Source: Balanoglossus misakiensis (lineage: Eukaryota > Hemichordata). Taken from it: a stretch of DNA of 64,000 bases. A program made the position numbers and the translations under genes. The stretch is from positions 4,154,001-4,218,000 of the forward strand of contig CM082596.2 of the NCBI GenBank assembly GCA_040954595.2, in the 5' to 3' direction. Shown here one piece after another: positions 1 to 11,904 of this stretch. Each line of letters begins with the position of its first letter. Position 1 is the stretch's first letter. The notes below the pieces were generated by a model, which ran no database searches, was not told the DNA's origin, and worked only from the letters and a program-made list of their open reading frames with translations.

Positions 1-3000
1 AACATCACAGATTTCTCTTCTGCCAAAATGTTAAAGAATAATTGTACAGAGTCGGCAATTTTTCCAACGCCGTAAAAGTCCATTTATTTTGTATGCTACA
101 ATTGAGTGGGTAACGCTATGCAATTAGTGTGAAATGAAAACATGCTTTCATCTCTTTGAGCATTGTTCATTCCATTGAAATCAGTCACCGTCTTCTCTGG
201 GAAGAAATATCCCCCGATTTTAAAAGGTACTTCCAAATCACAAAGTCACACACAACTGCGAATGGATGATATATCGATCAAATTATATGATGGCTTTTGC
301 TGAAATGGATAACGATCTAATGACACAAGTATTTACGCAATTACAGAGAACCGGTGTGTGGCATTCTTTCTGATGAAACTTGTTGCTAGGATACGGCGAA
401 GTTATCCATAATTATCAAAATGAATGTATTTTGAATCCTACTTCTGTGGTTGCTGTGCTAAAAATGACAAAGTGTTTGTTTCTTAAAACATTTTGCAACT
501 CATGGGCCTTTAAGGTTTTGTTGCCATAAAATCTGCTTATAATTAGACATCAATTTTTATGCAGACATTTTAAGTGTTTTTACCACATATTAATTTACAC
601 CAGCATAAAAGATATAACTTTGATTGCCTTGTTGTGTATAGAAACATACGATAGAAAACGATTACATACAGGTAACAGAGACATAATCTCCATTATACAT
701 TTTTCATTGTAGATAGAACGGGCTGGTACTAATAGTTGTCACTTTTGCATGCACAACATCCAGATAAAACATCTTGTTTGGAGTTGAGATTGGGTAAAAT
801 GCTGCAGCATAAGCTTTCCGGTGCGGGTACTGCATATTGTCACACCGTTCAGCCTGTGCATTTGCTAAGCCATGCAAAACTGGGAATTGGTATTATGACG
901 CAAATTTGCCAGTCTCATCCTCCCGTAATCACAGTTGGAAAGCAATTAACTGATCAATAATTCATGCGAGATGTAAAAAACATCGACGTTTCAAAATGAA
1001 GAAGTGATTCAGAAAATCTAGCAGTGCAGAAAGGGAAATCAGGGATCAGGTTTTCTTTTATGTATTTCTTCTTTTAAATGGTGCATTGGTACACCTGTCC
1101 TTGTCTCTTACAGTACTCTCCATGATGCAGAATTTATTCAATAAGAGAATATATATTCTGATCAACTGCTGTGGATATAAAGCAGTCAGCAACTTTTTTA
1201 TGTGATGGAAAAACACAAGATGGAATATTTTCATCCGATATAGCAAAACTTTCAATACCAAGTCAAGTGACGTATGCTGGATCACTCCTGGTAACTTCAG
1301 CGTAAAACTACCAATCAAGGCTAAAAATTGATCGTGACATCAGCATGCAGCTCCTGTGATTTTCGTGGCAGGCATCAAAGAGAATTAATTTCTACATTTC
1401 TATAGCCAGGATCTCAACCTTGGCAACAGAAAGGGGGAAGGACGTCATAATTTGATTTACAAAGTCAGTTCTATATTTAGCGCAGATATGAAAAGTACAT
1501 GAAGGTGACCTAACTGAGTGTCAAGCACCAGCACACTAAGGCTCGATCTTCTACTTTTCTAGGTAACGCAGAAATGTCAATATATCTGTTCCAACAGCGA
1601 ACTCTTCAAAGGTGTCAAGCCCTTTCAGCTTACACTTCAGAATGTCTGTCTTCAATTGAAATTGTGATCGACTGAAACAAGTAGCTCTGAAACTATACCA
1701 CCAGACAGTACTTGCTCCTGTATTTTTCACTTCAATTCCCATAATGTCTGTTCATTTTATCATCACAGTAACTAAACAATATTGCGAAAAATTTCCAGCA
1801 CTACCAGTAGACACAGCCATATTACCCATGCCTATTTTTCATGACTCTTACTATAAATAATGGGGCCTTAAGTGCACTTTACTGCAATAAAACCACTTTT
1901 ATTTTTAAAACACCTCAAAAATGCATATTTTATGAATTTCTGACTGATAAATTTTAGGCATGAATTCAATCCAAATGACGGCACCAGGGTTGTCTTGAAG
2001 TTCTACATGTCAATTTTATGTCCACAAGGTTCCAACGGTTACCGGTAGCTTTTCTATCATTTGCATTTGAAGAGAAAACCAGGAAATTCAATTAAATAAT
2101 TGTGAATAATTATGGTGAAACATTCAGTGAATAGGCGACAAGAATTTGCATGTTTGTTGCGATGAAAATGTAATTAGGAGCCTAGGGTTGGCTGGGTAAC
2201 ACGCAGCCTTAATAGTTAATCATGAACTTAATTTGGCCTTTCAAAATATTTTCCGATATATATGTGACACTTTAATCAAATGTCAATCAAATCTGTGCTG
2301 TTATTTTCAACTATTTCTCAGTTATTTTGCTCATAACAATACATCACTTATTTTGAATTAAAACTCGAGATCACAGTGAAATGCAATTTCTACGCTACAT
2401 ATACCGGTACAGGTTGTAAGGGTTTGCTGCTGAACTGAGGCTGTAGTTAATTCCAAACAGATGTAAATATATCTTCACTGTTTTATTTATAATGCTCTAT
2501 ATCAGTACATTAAGACACCAAAACGGGAGAGGGAGAGGATACATATACCAAAACGTGCCACTCCTACCAGCAGTATTTAAAACACAGCTTGTCTGCTCGT
2601 TTGTGCAAAACTGTACAAATTTCCATTTGAACCATAGGTACATGTATGCCATACATCACTGGTGGTGATCATTTGAAATTTAGCATCCTGTGACAATAAA
2701 TATTTACAGTACCGGTATACTTAATGACCATAATGTAAAATCATAGACAATTCTGCTGCGAATGAGCTCTACAGATATTGTTTTAAAATCATGAATATTT
2801 TTTAACTTTTCAATGATGAAGCCAATCACATAACATTTAACAAAATAGTCATCATCAATTACAACATGAAGACAGTGCATGCTAATATGCTACAACAATA
2901 ATTAGAACTGGCCGGTCTCCAATACTGCCATAATCAATCATTTGAATAAGCCATGCGACAGGTGCACATCCCTGATCTCATAGTGAACGACGAAAAAGAT

Positions 3001-5123
3001 CACTGTGTTCAGTTTTTTATACGCAGATGAAGGTGTTGATGTTAATATTGTTTTGGTAACTTCATTTTGAGCGTTTTTCTGTGTGTGTGCTGTTTTCCTT
3101 TCTGAGATATATCAAATTATCATTTGTAAAAAGAGTCATGTGTTTTCCAGTGTGAAATACGATATCCCTGCAAACTGTGAATCAACAGGTACACAAAATA
3201 CTTCTTAAGGCAAAGAGACTATCTAAGACTTGTAAAGTTGCTTAAACCTGCCATCTTGAATATTTAACTGTCTGGGCCCTAAGGAATTAGGGATATAAGT
3301 TTTGGGATGAAAGATTGCACATGTGAAATTGAATATCCTAATGCATCATTCATGAAAAACAACTCTGTACTATAAAGTTCACATTTCGTCATAATGACGT
3401 ACATGCATGCGATTAAATTGTTGCATTGGTAGTATTTGCTCCATGAAACCAATTTCCTCTGCAACAGGACAAGCAAAGATAGTGACGTTTTGCACAATGA
3501 TGTGAAAACAAGTGACTTGACCACAAAGAAGTGGCAAAATTGCCATCTTTAGAAAACACCTGTGAGGATACCTATACATCACATATTTGGACTTCAGAAA
3601 TCATCGCTTAATTGTCAAACTTGGTAGGAGACAGTACTGTATTACGGAACTTTTTAAAAATATAAATCATTCCACACACAAAGAAACATAAATTACCAAA
3701 GCTGACTCTCTGAGCTGAACTGCAAGCAGACAGCAAAGTAGACACAGTCATAAACAGAGAAAGAAAACAGCTGGGTGATTGATGATGTGTCCATGTCATC
3801 CTTGTCAGATAAATTTTTGCCAATCGACACATAAAATAATACCCCACCTGATGAGCCATGAGGCAACATCAAACTTATTTGACGACCCCGATGAGACTTG
3901 CACTGTCATATACCTGTCATTAATTTTATTTATCGCACTGAGTTCGATCATATCATTATTAATTCAAAGGCACAATAATTAGTATACGTACAATGGAAAA
4001 ACCTAATCAAATTTCGATTCGTGACATATCTTATGCACCTGTTTAATGGCAACCAAAAATTTATTCATTATGGTCCGTAAGTTAGCACTAACAAGAGATG
4101 GTCATTCTGTCTGCGGTGTTCCGATCCAAGTCCCATGGGAAATAGTTACTCTAGGCGACGAGTGCAAGGGTGCTTGGCAAAACTCATTTAACTCATCTAC
4201 TGGAAAGTTGCCCACTTGGTATGCTGTACGTACTGTGGGCCCACGGAATACCTACATCATTCAGAGTGACTTTGTAAAGTCATAAAATTGGATGAAATGT
4301 ATTGATTATGAGCGACGGTGCACTGGACGTGCACTGTTGGTCTCCACCCTGCCCTACTTTGTCTGACAGTTCCGTGATGGAGAATGGTTTCATCACGATC
4401 AGAAAACTGCAGAGTGCATGCAAAGTCACTGAAGCATAGAAAGAGCATGCTTTGTACATTAACTGCCTCGGATAGATAGGACTGTACATTACTCCTGGGG
4501 ACACTGCTGACAGTGATGCAGTACATCTTGTCTCTCATTTTGGTCATTATTTTCTTGCTGCATTGATATATCAAAATGAAGTTTCAGGACTCTAACAGGC
4601 AATCTGCAACTTTTTCCATGTGTGACATGCTTCAAGTCGTCTCTCACGTGCTGTTCATTCAACTCCACATGCACAGCCCTCTGTAATAGTTTGATATGAT
4701 ATCACTTTTAATAGTCCCTCAGACTCAGTGGTTTGTGATGAGATCCTTTTCAACTGTGACTCTGATATTCTGATATTTATACAGGAGTTATAAAACTTGG
4801 TGAAAATATTCACATTAATTTAAGAATTTGCTCATTCATCACATGTATGATCACACACACACTCACACACAAAAATTGTACTCCAGTGAATTCGTTGTGG
4901 GATGCTTTGGAGGGATGTAGGTCGACATATAAAAAAGTTACATGAAGTGAATCTTTAATCTTTCTGGCGCCATCACTGCTTAGCAAGTAAAAAAGTGCAT
5001 TGTAAGTACATATTTATGCCTGGGGTCTTGGATACAAATGCTCACTGATCCCTGATAAACATCTTTTCCATTTTCAACTTCTTTGCCTGATCATAGTTCC
5101 GGTATATTCTGATCTTTCCACAG
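1..5123. other. No gene recognised
   Basis: AT-rich, CpG-poor noncoding sequence with short chance ORFs (for example 4046-4285 plus strand and 1551-1742 minus strand) lacking splice or homology support. The 3' exons of the minus-strand gene were expected here or beyond the edge and were not found. Confidence 0.6.
4852..4870. repeat. CA/TC microsatellite
   Basis: Short imperfect (CA)n tract. Confidence 0.8.
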
Positions 5124-5239
5124 TTTACAAGTTTACCAGCAGCTTGAATAATAACTGGTGCTGATGTTAGACATGGTTATCAGAAATCCTGACAATTGCT
5201 TTCTTGGAGCAGTTGATGAAAGTGTGTTATTAATTCAAA
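5124..5239 (+). ncRNA. Weak candidate noncoding exon
   Basis: The acceptor ATCTTTCCACAG|TTT and the donor TTCAAA|GTAAGTAC bound 116 bases with stops in all three forward frames. It could be an untranslated exon of a plus-strand transcript. Confidence 0.2.
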
Positions 5240-8200
5240 GTAAGTACCGCATGTTTTCCTAAACACACACATTATACTGCCAGTCATTTTTGTGTACAGT
5301 CAGTGACAAACAGTGGTTGATAATTAATGCATATTATCAGCCATATGTAGGTGGCTTAGACTGTGTCTCAAAAATGCACCCAAACTGTCCCTTCATAACT
5401 TTTACCATATTTTTTCCTGAAAATTTGGTCAAGACCGAGAGACAATAGATAATTATGCCTGCTTGGTCTAGAATTAAAGGAAAAAATATGGAAAAATGTG
5501 TGAAAATGATAAAAATGTCGCAGACGTACATGACAGGTGAACATGTATGAGAATGGCAGAAAGCGAGCATCTTCATGCACTCTCAATGACCCTGATGGCC
5601 TCATGAGGTATATAGAGTCTCATGTGGAGAGAGCAATCTAGAGCTTGGTAGCTAATCAGAGCAAGTAATAGGATGAAACCACTGTAAGCTAGCTCGCAAG
5701 TCTTCCGATATTGCGCTTTTAAATCTATTGGCTGTCTGATTGGCAGTGCCAATCACTGGCACGTAAATGTTAGGGCCCATGCAGCGATTGCCGCACGACT
5801 AAAGGTAAAAGTTTGGAGAAATATCCAAGAAAGGTTGACATAAAGATTTATAGACACCCACGCTACCGGTAATCTGATGAAAGTTATAACAAGGAAAAGT
5901 TGACCCATGATCCTGTCTTGTTTTAAACGTCACTTGTGTTTGTTTTATAATAATCAAAGTCTGTACAGAAAAAATGGAAATGAAGCAATAAGTGACGGAA
6001 AGTTTGGCAATGATTTGTTTGATGTTGTAACATCCTAGATCAAGGTGCCTATCACACCATGTCCTGCTTCATTTCTTTCAATCAAATGTACATTATGGTG
6101 GATCTCTAAAAATTGTCTGGCTCAGGTGTTGAAATTTCTGGCGCCAAAGTCCACAGTCACGACTCATGTCTTTTGATAGCAAAGCTCTCACCACTCAGCT
6201 ATGAATCAACGCTAAGTCCCATCGGGTCACTATCACCATGCATTAGTCGCCACTTTGCGAGATTTACACCGACTGCCAGCTATTGTCCCGGTATCCTATG
6301 ACATCATCACTGATTGATGTGATAATGTCATCACATCAAAAGCAAGCGATATGATAGTATCACTACTGAAAGTACAACCGAACACTTGACTTCTATGTTA
6401 AGGTAAAGTACGAGCCTCTGGAACAAATTCCAGAAGAAAAAAAATTGAAGTTCTGGAACCATAAGAAGGAGATCACTTGCAACAATGCTCTGGATGCCTT
6501 CACTGAATTTCACCGGCTAAAACATAAACAAACAGTCACACACATAAAAGAAAAATACCAGCAAAATGTTTTATTTCACAAGCACAGTTAGTTTCAATTT
6601 ATGTTAAACAATTCACTTTCAAAATCAAGAAAAGGCCAGTCATTACAGTGGTTATTTTGTAGAGGGGGAGGAAATGATCTCAACTTTTCCGTTATTTGGA
6701 AATTTTTATGACTACCGCTGATTTCCATTTCTGTACCGGGAATTAACCCTCGAACTCCAGAAGTCACTCATCTTCTCACCAGAGAGATCAGTGCTCTCCT
6801 GGCAATTCTCATCAAGCACCTGCATCCTCTGGGTGTGTTTTGCACTTTGCAAGTTGACATGCATTCACTAGAGAACTCAAAGATACTTCAGTTCAAATTG
6901 CGCAAATAGCCTGGAGGTAACTGTTCCACTGAATAGCTACTTAACTGATAGGAAGGTTCGGATGACCCCAGGTCGAAGGTCATCCCCTGTGTCACCTCAA
7001 CATGTCTCTGTTGGAGTATGTTACTATGACAACAACCCTTTCGGGGGAAAGGATAAAGGAATTGAGGAAGTCACTGAGTATCACAGAATAATTTAAACGT
7101 TTTTGAAAGAATGAGCTGAAAATATTAAATTTTAATCGAACATGCAGATCTGACAGAGCTTAAAAGCTGGACCTTCAGGACATGTTTCATTCAGAACACA
7201 ACAGAAGCAATTGCCTTTCCATATTTTGAATATTAATACAGTTCATTTATGCAAAGAAAAGATAATGATAAATTTCACTAGCTTGGCCTTGTGGAGAAAG
7301 CAATGGCAGAATTTTAAAACTTATAATATTGATAAAATGCATTTGGTTCACTATAAATCAAACAATTCGGATAAAAATCAACAATACATTTTTCAGGCGT
7401 CAAGGAAACCCTAATGTGTCAGAATATTTTATTCATAGTCAACAGTAACCTTACATACTGATAATTCAATTACAATCTTCCTCTATGGTATACAGCAGGT
7501 ATATAGTGATGTATAAATGGCGTTGACATACAAGGTGAATAAGGCTATCTTTGCATTTCAATGCAACTTAACTTCAAGGTGAGATGAGATAGCATTTAGA
7601 TACAATGCTGTTTCAACAGCTCAACAAAATACATTGGAAATCAAACTGAATAAGCCAATTTATCGTACCAATATCAGTGATAAGAAATACGCGGCTTTGT
7701 TAAATGCTTAGATTAATATGGATTCTGTTTTGAAAAGACAGCGAAAAAGTGGGTTGGCGCATGTTAGGTGTTCAAGAGACTAGGGGGTGTGGGCTCTGCT
7801 AGTGCTAGTTCATAAAACCAGTGCTTCACATAGTGAGACAAACATTCAGCTATACATGATAATATTAGACAGCTGTATAAGATTGCAGAAAGTACTAGTG
7901 TAGGTACAAAATCATAATGAAAGACCAAAACTTGTCCGACCCTTTTCCAGTGTGACCACAGGAATGAGTTTGAAAACCATCATTTTTCCAGCAAGACAAA
8001 CTTTCTCGGTAATCCTGTTTTCTGTTGTTTACAAAATGCACAATAGAATCCATATTATCCAATCAGTCTGCCTGTTGTCACACCTCATTTCTTCTGTTGA
8101 AAATAAACATAAACTGAAGGACTTCAATACCTGATTTAGCCAAATTTCTGTAGGCAGCACAACAAAAACAAAACATAATAGCCCAAAATACAAGGTTAGC

Positions 8201-10517
8201 GTGAATGTTACCAAAAAACAAAAACAAAACAGACACATGTTAAACCATGTGAAAATCTTATTTTCAAGGCTATATCTATTTTTAATTTCAATAGCAAACA
8301 ATGTCAAGTATCAAGTATTAACAAATTTTAACTCTGACTACAATATGGGGGCGAAACTTAAACAGTCCACTGTTTTATAAACTTTCCCATCAGACTTCCA
8401 CCACTTTATTTATTAAACACTATAACGCTGTCATCTCTCTGAACACAGAGTGCCACGCTGCATCTGACATCAACATGAACAGATGCTGCATGTACCGTAT
8501 GTCAGGAAACACAGACCATGTCATCTACCCGAATAACGTAACAACAAAATGGCATAAAACATTCACTCACAGATGACAATATTAGGTAACACTATACAGC
8601 TGTATTAACATACTATTATTGTTGGTCTTAATTTTTTTTAATTTGGATCATTTTTATACATCCATCATAACCATATGCCCTATTTTTCATCAACGCATTT
8701 CTAGCAAAATACTTTTGTATTCGGCGCATCAGATGATGTATTTGTTTTCCAGTAGAATTACATGTGAGAGCTACATGCAGTCATGCATCCTTAAGTGGAG
8801 TGTTAATTAAATGCTCGGATCCCTGACTTACAGTGCTAATGAGCACCGAGAATGATATAACGGACGTGTAATCTTTCTGCAGGCAGTGTGGATCATTGTG
8901 AATTGGTGAGAATATCAAAAGCCTTCTGTGTCGCGCTTGTTTTCGCGTGTGCATGCGGTAGAATGTATATATTCCACAGCTGAGGCTTGGGGAATCGGCC
9001 ACCTTGTGGATACGAAGGAAAGTGACCAAAGAGGCACACGCATTAAATAGTTACAGCACTGCCTAAGCGATATTTGTATGGACAGATGCAGAAATAACAG
9101 GGACTTGGCAAGCCACTAATAGAAATGTTTATATTATCATCCCCTGTATGATATATAAACAACAAAACTCTATTAACGCTGAGTTTTTAAAGTGAGAACA
9201 GCTGGTGGTTTTTGCTGTGATGTGTACGGTATGCATGCATCCGACACAGTTGGGGCAAAAGACTATAGGATACCGGGCCCCTCCCCCCCTGGGATCACCA
9301 CTGGTGAAAAAAATCAATGGATAGAAGATGTGAGTGACACACATACCTGATCATTGACGGAAGCTTCAGACTGCGGTAGGGAATGAGACTTGAGATCCAT
9401 GGCAACCGATGCAAAGTTGTAGCGAGTAACCCACTAGTTGGAAAAAATAACTGGCTGGAATTTTTTGGTCTCAGAAAAAAAGATATAAAAAGTGCAACTT
9501 AATATTCACCCACGTTGGTACGCACGCACACACGCACGCTCGTACACAGAGTAGCGTTTGCCTGAGTGACCTCAAACCTGTCATTCAGCAGTGCTCCGCT
9601 GTACGGTAGTCTCTTCCAACCACTGCCTGAGTGGGAGAATGGACTGGACCTGAGCACCCAACGCTGGCAGCGCACATTTGCATGCATTTGCATATTAATA
9701 TGCGACGAATTCCATATTTGGTCGGGGCTTAGTGAATTCAGCGGGCAAATTTAGAACGGCGACTGCCAGCAGATGATGGTGATGCTCTCGCTTCAAACAG
9801 ACATCTCTTCTCCGCCCTGTTACAAAAATAGCCTGCCGAGTTTTTGTCTGATTTCTGAATTTCGTACATTAGCATAACAACGAAACAGTCGATGTTACGT
9901 TCATTAAAAAAAGATAAACCATTCTTTAAACAAGGTCACTACCACAAACAGACATTCTCATATTTTGTTTCATTATGGAACAAATTCAGAAATTATAATC
10001 CTACCACAAAACAACATCTGTGAACCAAAATTAGTAATATTTCTGTTCATGCTACCAGTTTTGTTTTTATTAGTATAGTTCCCAATCGCAATTAGGCACT
10101 TCTGTATTCTATGGTTTCATGCATGTTTTTTTTAAAGTTTCATTTCCCTTGGAAAATTGTACACCTCAGAGTGCCTGCTGTCCTTGTGAACATCAAGACT
10201 GTATACAAATACCATTGTTACTATTGGGAAATGACTTTAATGCTCAGTCATGTACTCAAACTTCAACAATAACTAATGACTACATGCATACATGTATATT
10301 ACACATATGGGCCATGTCGATGGGCTACTGTATAATTGTGATCAAATGACAAAACTTAGAACTCTGCACATGTTTGAGGATGACCTCTGATGCCCTTTGT
10401 GCTTCGACCAAAAGCCTCAAGACAATGTCATCCACAGCAGATTTCCATAGACATTGTACTGGTATTGTTGTTAGTGGTCTGCGCACGACAAGCTGCTTTC
10501 AGCATACCTACATGTAT
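5240..10517. other. No gene recognised
   Basis: Noncoding-looking sequence holding the tRNA-like stretches near 6.2 and 6.7 kb; otherwise nothing supportable. Confidence 0.6.
6725..6835 (-). repeat. Possible decayed tRNA-derived SINE
   Basis: On the minus strand a stretch with AGAGCACTGATCTCTCTGGT followed about 35 bases later by GGTTAATTCCC resembles a tRNA A-to-B-box arrangement with two mismatches in the B box. A similar tRNA-like phrase occurs at 6160-6240. Neither folds into a convincing tRNA by eye. Confidence 0.2.
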
Positions 10518-10610
10518 TTAACCCTTTCACCCCCAGTTCCCTGTATAGAGGTCCGACCTTTCCCTAGAAAACAATGGGTTTGGACTGAACCGTGGTAATG
10601 AAAGGGTGAA
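10518..10610. mobile_element. MITE-like element, about 93 bases, with terminal inverted repeats
   Basis: The left end TTAACCCTTTCACCCCCA and the reverse complement of the right end (TTCACCCTTTCATTACCA) match over about 14 of 18 positions, with ACCCTTTCA identical in both. The interior has no ORF. This is the architecture of a miniature inverted-repeat element. No clear target-site duplication is visible. Confidence 0.55.
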
Positions 10611-10933
10611 CTACACTGCAGAATAATAACAGTGCATGAAGTGGATTGTCATCATGATATGCTTCAGTACATTTGCCTGACGCAAGCCATATCATGGAAC
10701 TTCAAAACAACCCTGTCACCTGAGTGTGCATGTTTTAACCTGTTCAGGAGCTTCACACATACATGTACACAGCTCAAGACAATTGCATTTCTTTTGTTTT
10801 TTAAACATATCAGGTGGTTTACTGCTCGAGGTGAAGTCGAACCCTGCACTTCAATAAAGTCACGTTCAAAACATTGATTACAACATGTACATGCTGCACA
10901 GCAAAACTTTTTTACAAACAATAGCATTCTCAC

Positions 10934-11074
10934 CTTGGTCTCTACCTCGCCCTGCTTGTATCCCATCTTGTTTGCCAAATACGAAAACATCAGTGTTTTG
11001 GGGACGGGGATGTAGGCGGCGTCTATAACCCCTACCACTCCCAGTAAAGCAAATATACAGAGTGCAACGTGACT
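10934..11074 (-). CDS. Exon of a probable major facilitator transporter, SLC18B1-like, membrane helix about 10
   Basis: A 47-codon exon with acceptor AATAG|AGT (a weak, A-rich tract) and donor ACCAAG|GTGAGA, phase 0 at both ends. It opens with a hydrophobic membrane segment, SHVALCIFALLGVVGVIDAA, continues YIPVPKTLMFSYLANKMGYK and ends QGEVETK. In the SLC18B1 branch of the major facilitator superfamily (vesicular polyamine and amine carriers), the same spacing is seen: a helix starting just after a polar loop, an IPxx motif 21 residues later, then a short amphipathic run and a GxxxG-like turn before the conserved SGL stretch. The invariant IP falls at the same offset here. The next exon should carry that SGL...GAF..GP stretch and was not found in the window, so it probably lies beyond the left edge. 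The membrane-exon call is firm; the exact family is less so. Confidence 0.6.
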
Positions 11075-11218
11075 CTATTTTTTAATATAGCGGTAAATGC
11101 AACTTCACAAATCAGTGAAGTTATGCTGCCGCCATGCATGTTGGGATACTAGTGCGTGCCATTATTTTTCGGATTTGTATGGGCAACTGGTCAGCAGCAA
11201 TCAAAGATTGATTTCGGT

Positions 11219-11298
11219 GATAAAATGTTCATGGCATAAACTTTTTTTCTTAATTAAGGATAAAATGTCCATGGCATAAACTTCTTCTCTTAATTAAC
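11219..11298. repeat. Tandem duplication of a 40-base unit
   Basis: Two adjacent 40-base copies (11219-11258 and 11259-11298) share the frame GATAAAATG..CATGGCATAAACTT..CTTAATTAA and differ at only about four positions. Each copy contains a TTAATTAA palindrome. It lies just outside the 10934-11074 exon, in the intron separating it from the 11726-11778 block. Confidence 0.9.
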
Positions 11299-11725
11299 TC
11301 GCTTTTTTTGACTCGTATTCTCGCTCAGCAACAGCTGACAGAAATTCAGTTTTAGTGAAGGTCCTTTCCTGAATTTTGCAGAAAGCTGTCGCATAATCTT
11401 CATGGCACAAGGTCTGGCCAAGTTGCGTTAATTGTGTAAATCCTACGTAATGCACTGGGGCTAATGCATTATTGGTTTCTTTAGAATAATGAAATCAGCC
11501 GTCAGCCGGTTAGGTTCCAATAGATGCAGTGATGCGTAGCAATGACACGGATAGGACACTATTGTCAACATGAATGTGGCTTTTGTTTGCTCAGGGAGAA
11601 ACTGGGTCCATTCAAAATCCGGGGGTTGTCAAAAGGTATTGCCTGAGACCTCACAATAGGCGATAAACCACCATTGGTTGCACTGAGTCGATCAGGTCAT
11701 AAAATAAACCTGTTAACAAACTCAC

Positions 11726-11778
11726 CCAGAAAATCGATAGACATAACATCATCAAACAAGTTGCAGGTCCATCTGTAC
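11726..11778 (-). CDS. Candidate exon just upstream of the transporter exon, 53 bases
   Basis: The block has an acceptor ATTTCAG|GTA after a T-rich tract and a donor TCTGG|GTGAGT, both close to consensus. In the frame that ends in phase 0 it encodes TDGPATCLMMLCLSIFW after a split glycine codon. That frame joins the 10934-11074 exon without a shift and adds a hydrophobic run preceded by a GP pair, as expected near the end of helix 9 in this transporter family. The intron between the two would be about 650 bases. The inserted length is about six residues longer than in typical relatives, so it may be a chance block. Confidence 0.35.
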
Positions 11779-11880
11779 CTGAAATAATACTTACAAATTG
11801 TACATACATGCATCAAGTTAATTTAAGAATTACATTTATACAGTGTCTTTTACAATTTTTCATACTGTTGTCTTGGAAGC

Positions 11881-11904
11881 TATTCAGGGCCAAAACCCTG
11901 AATA
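11881..11904. repeat. Perfect 9-bp inverted repeat
   Basis: TATTCAGGG and CCCTGAATA flank a six-base loop; located about 100 bases upstream of the 11726-11778 block on its strand. Confidence 0.8.

Noticed and set aside
10825-10855. B-box-like GGTTCGACTTC on the minus strand, suggesting a tRNA
   Set aside because: The T-stem bases do not pair and no A box or acceptor stem is present.
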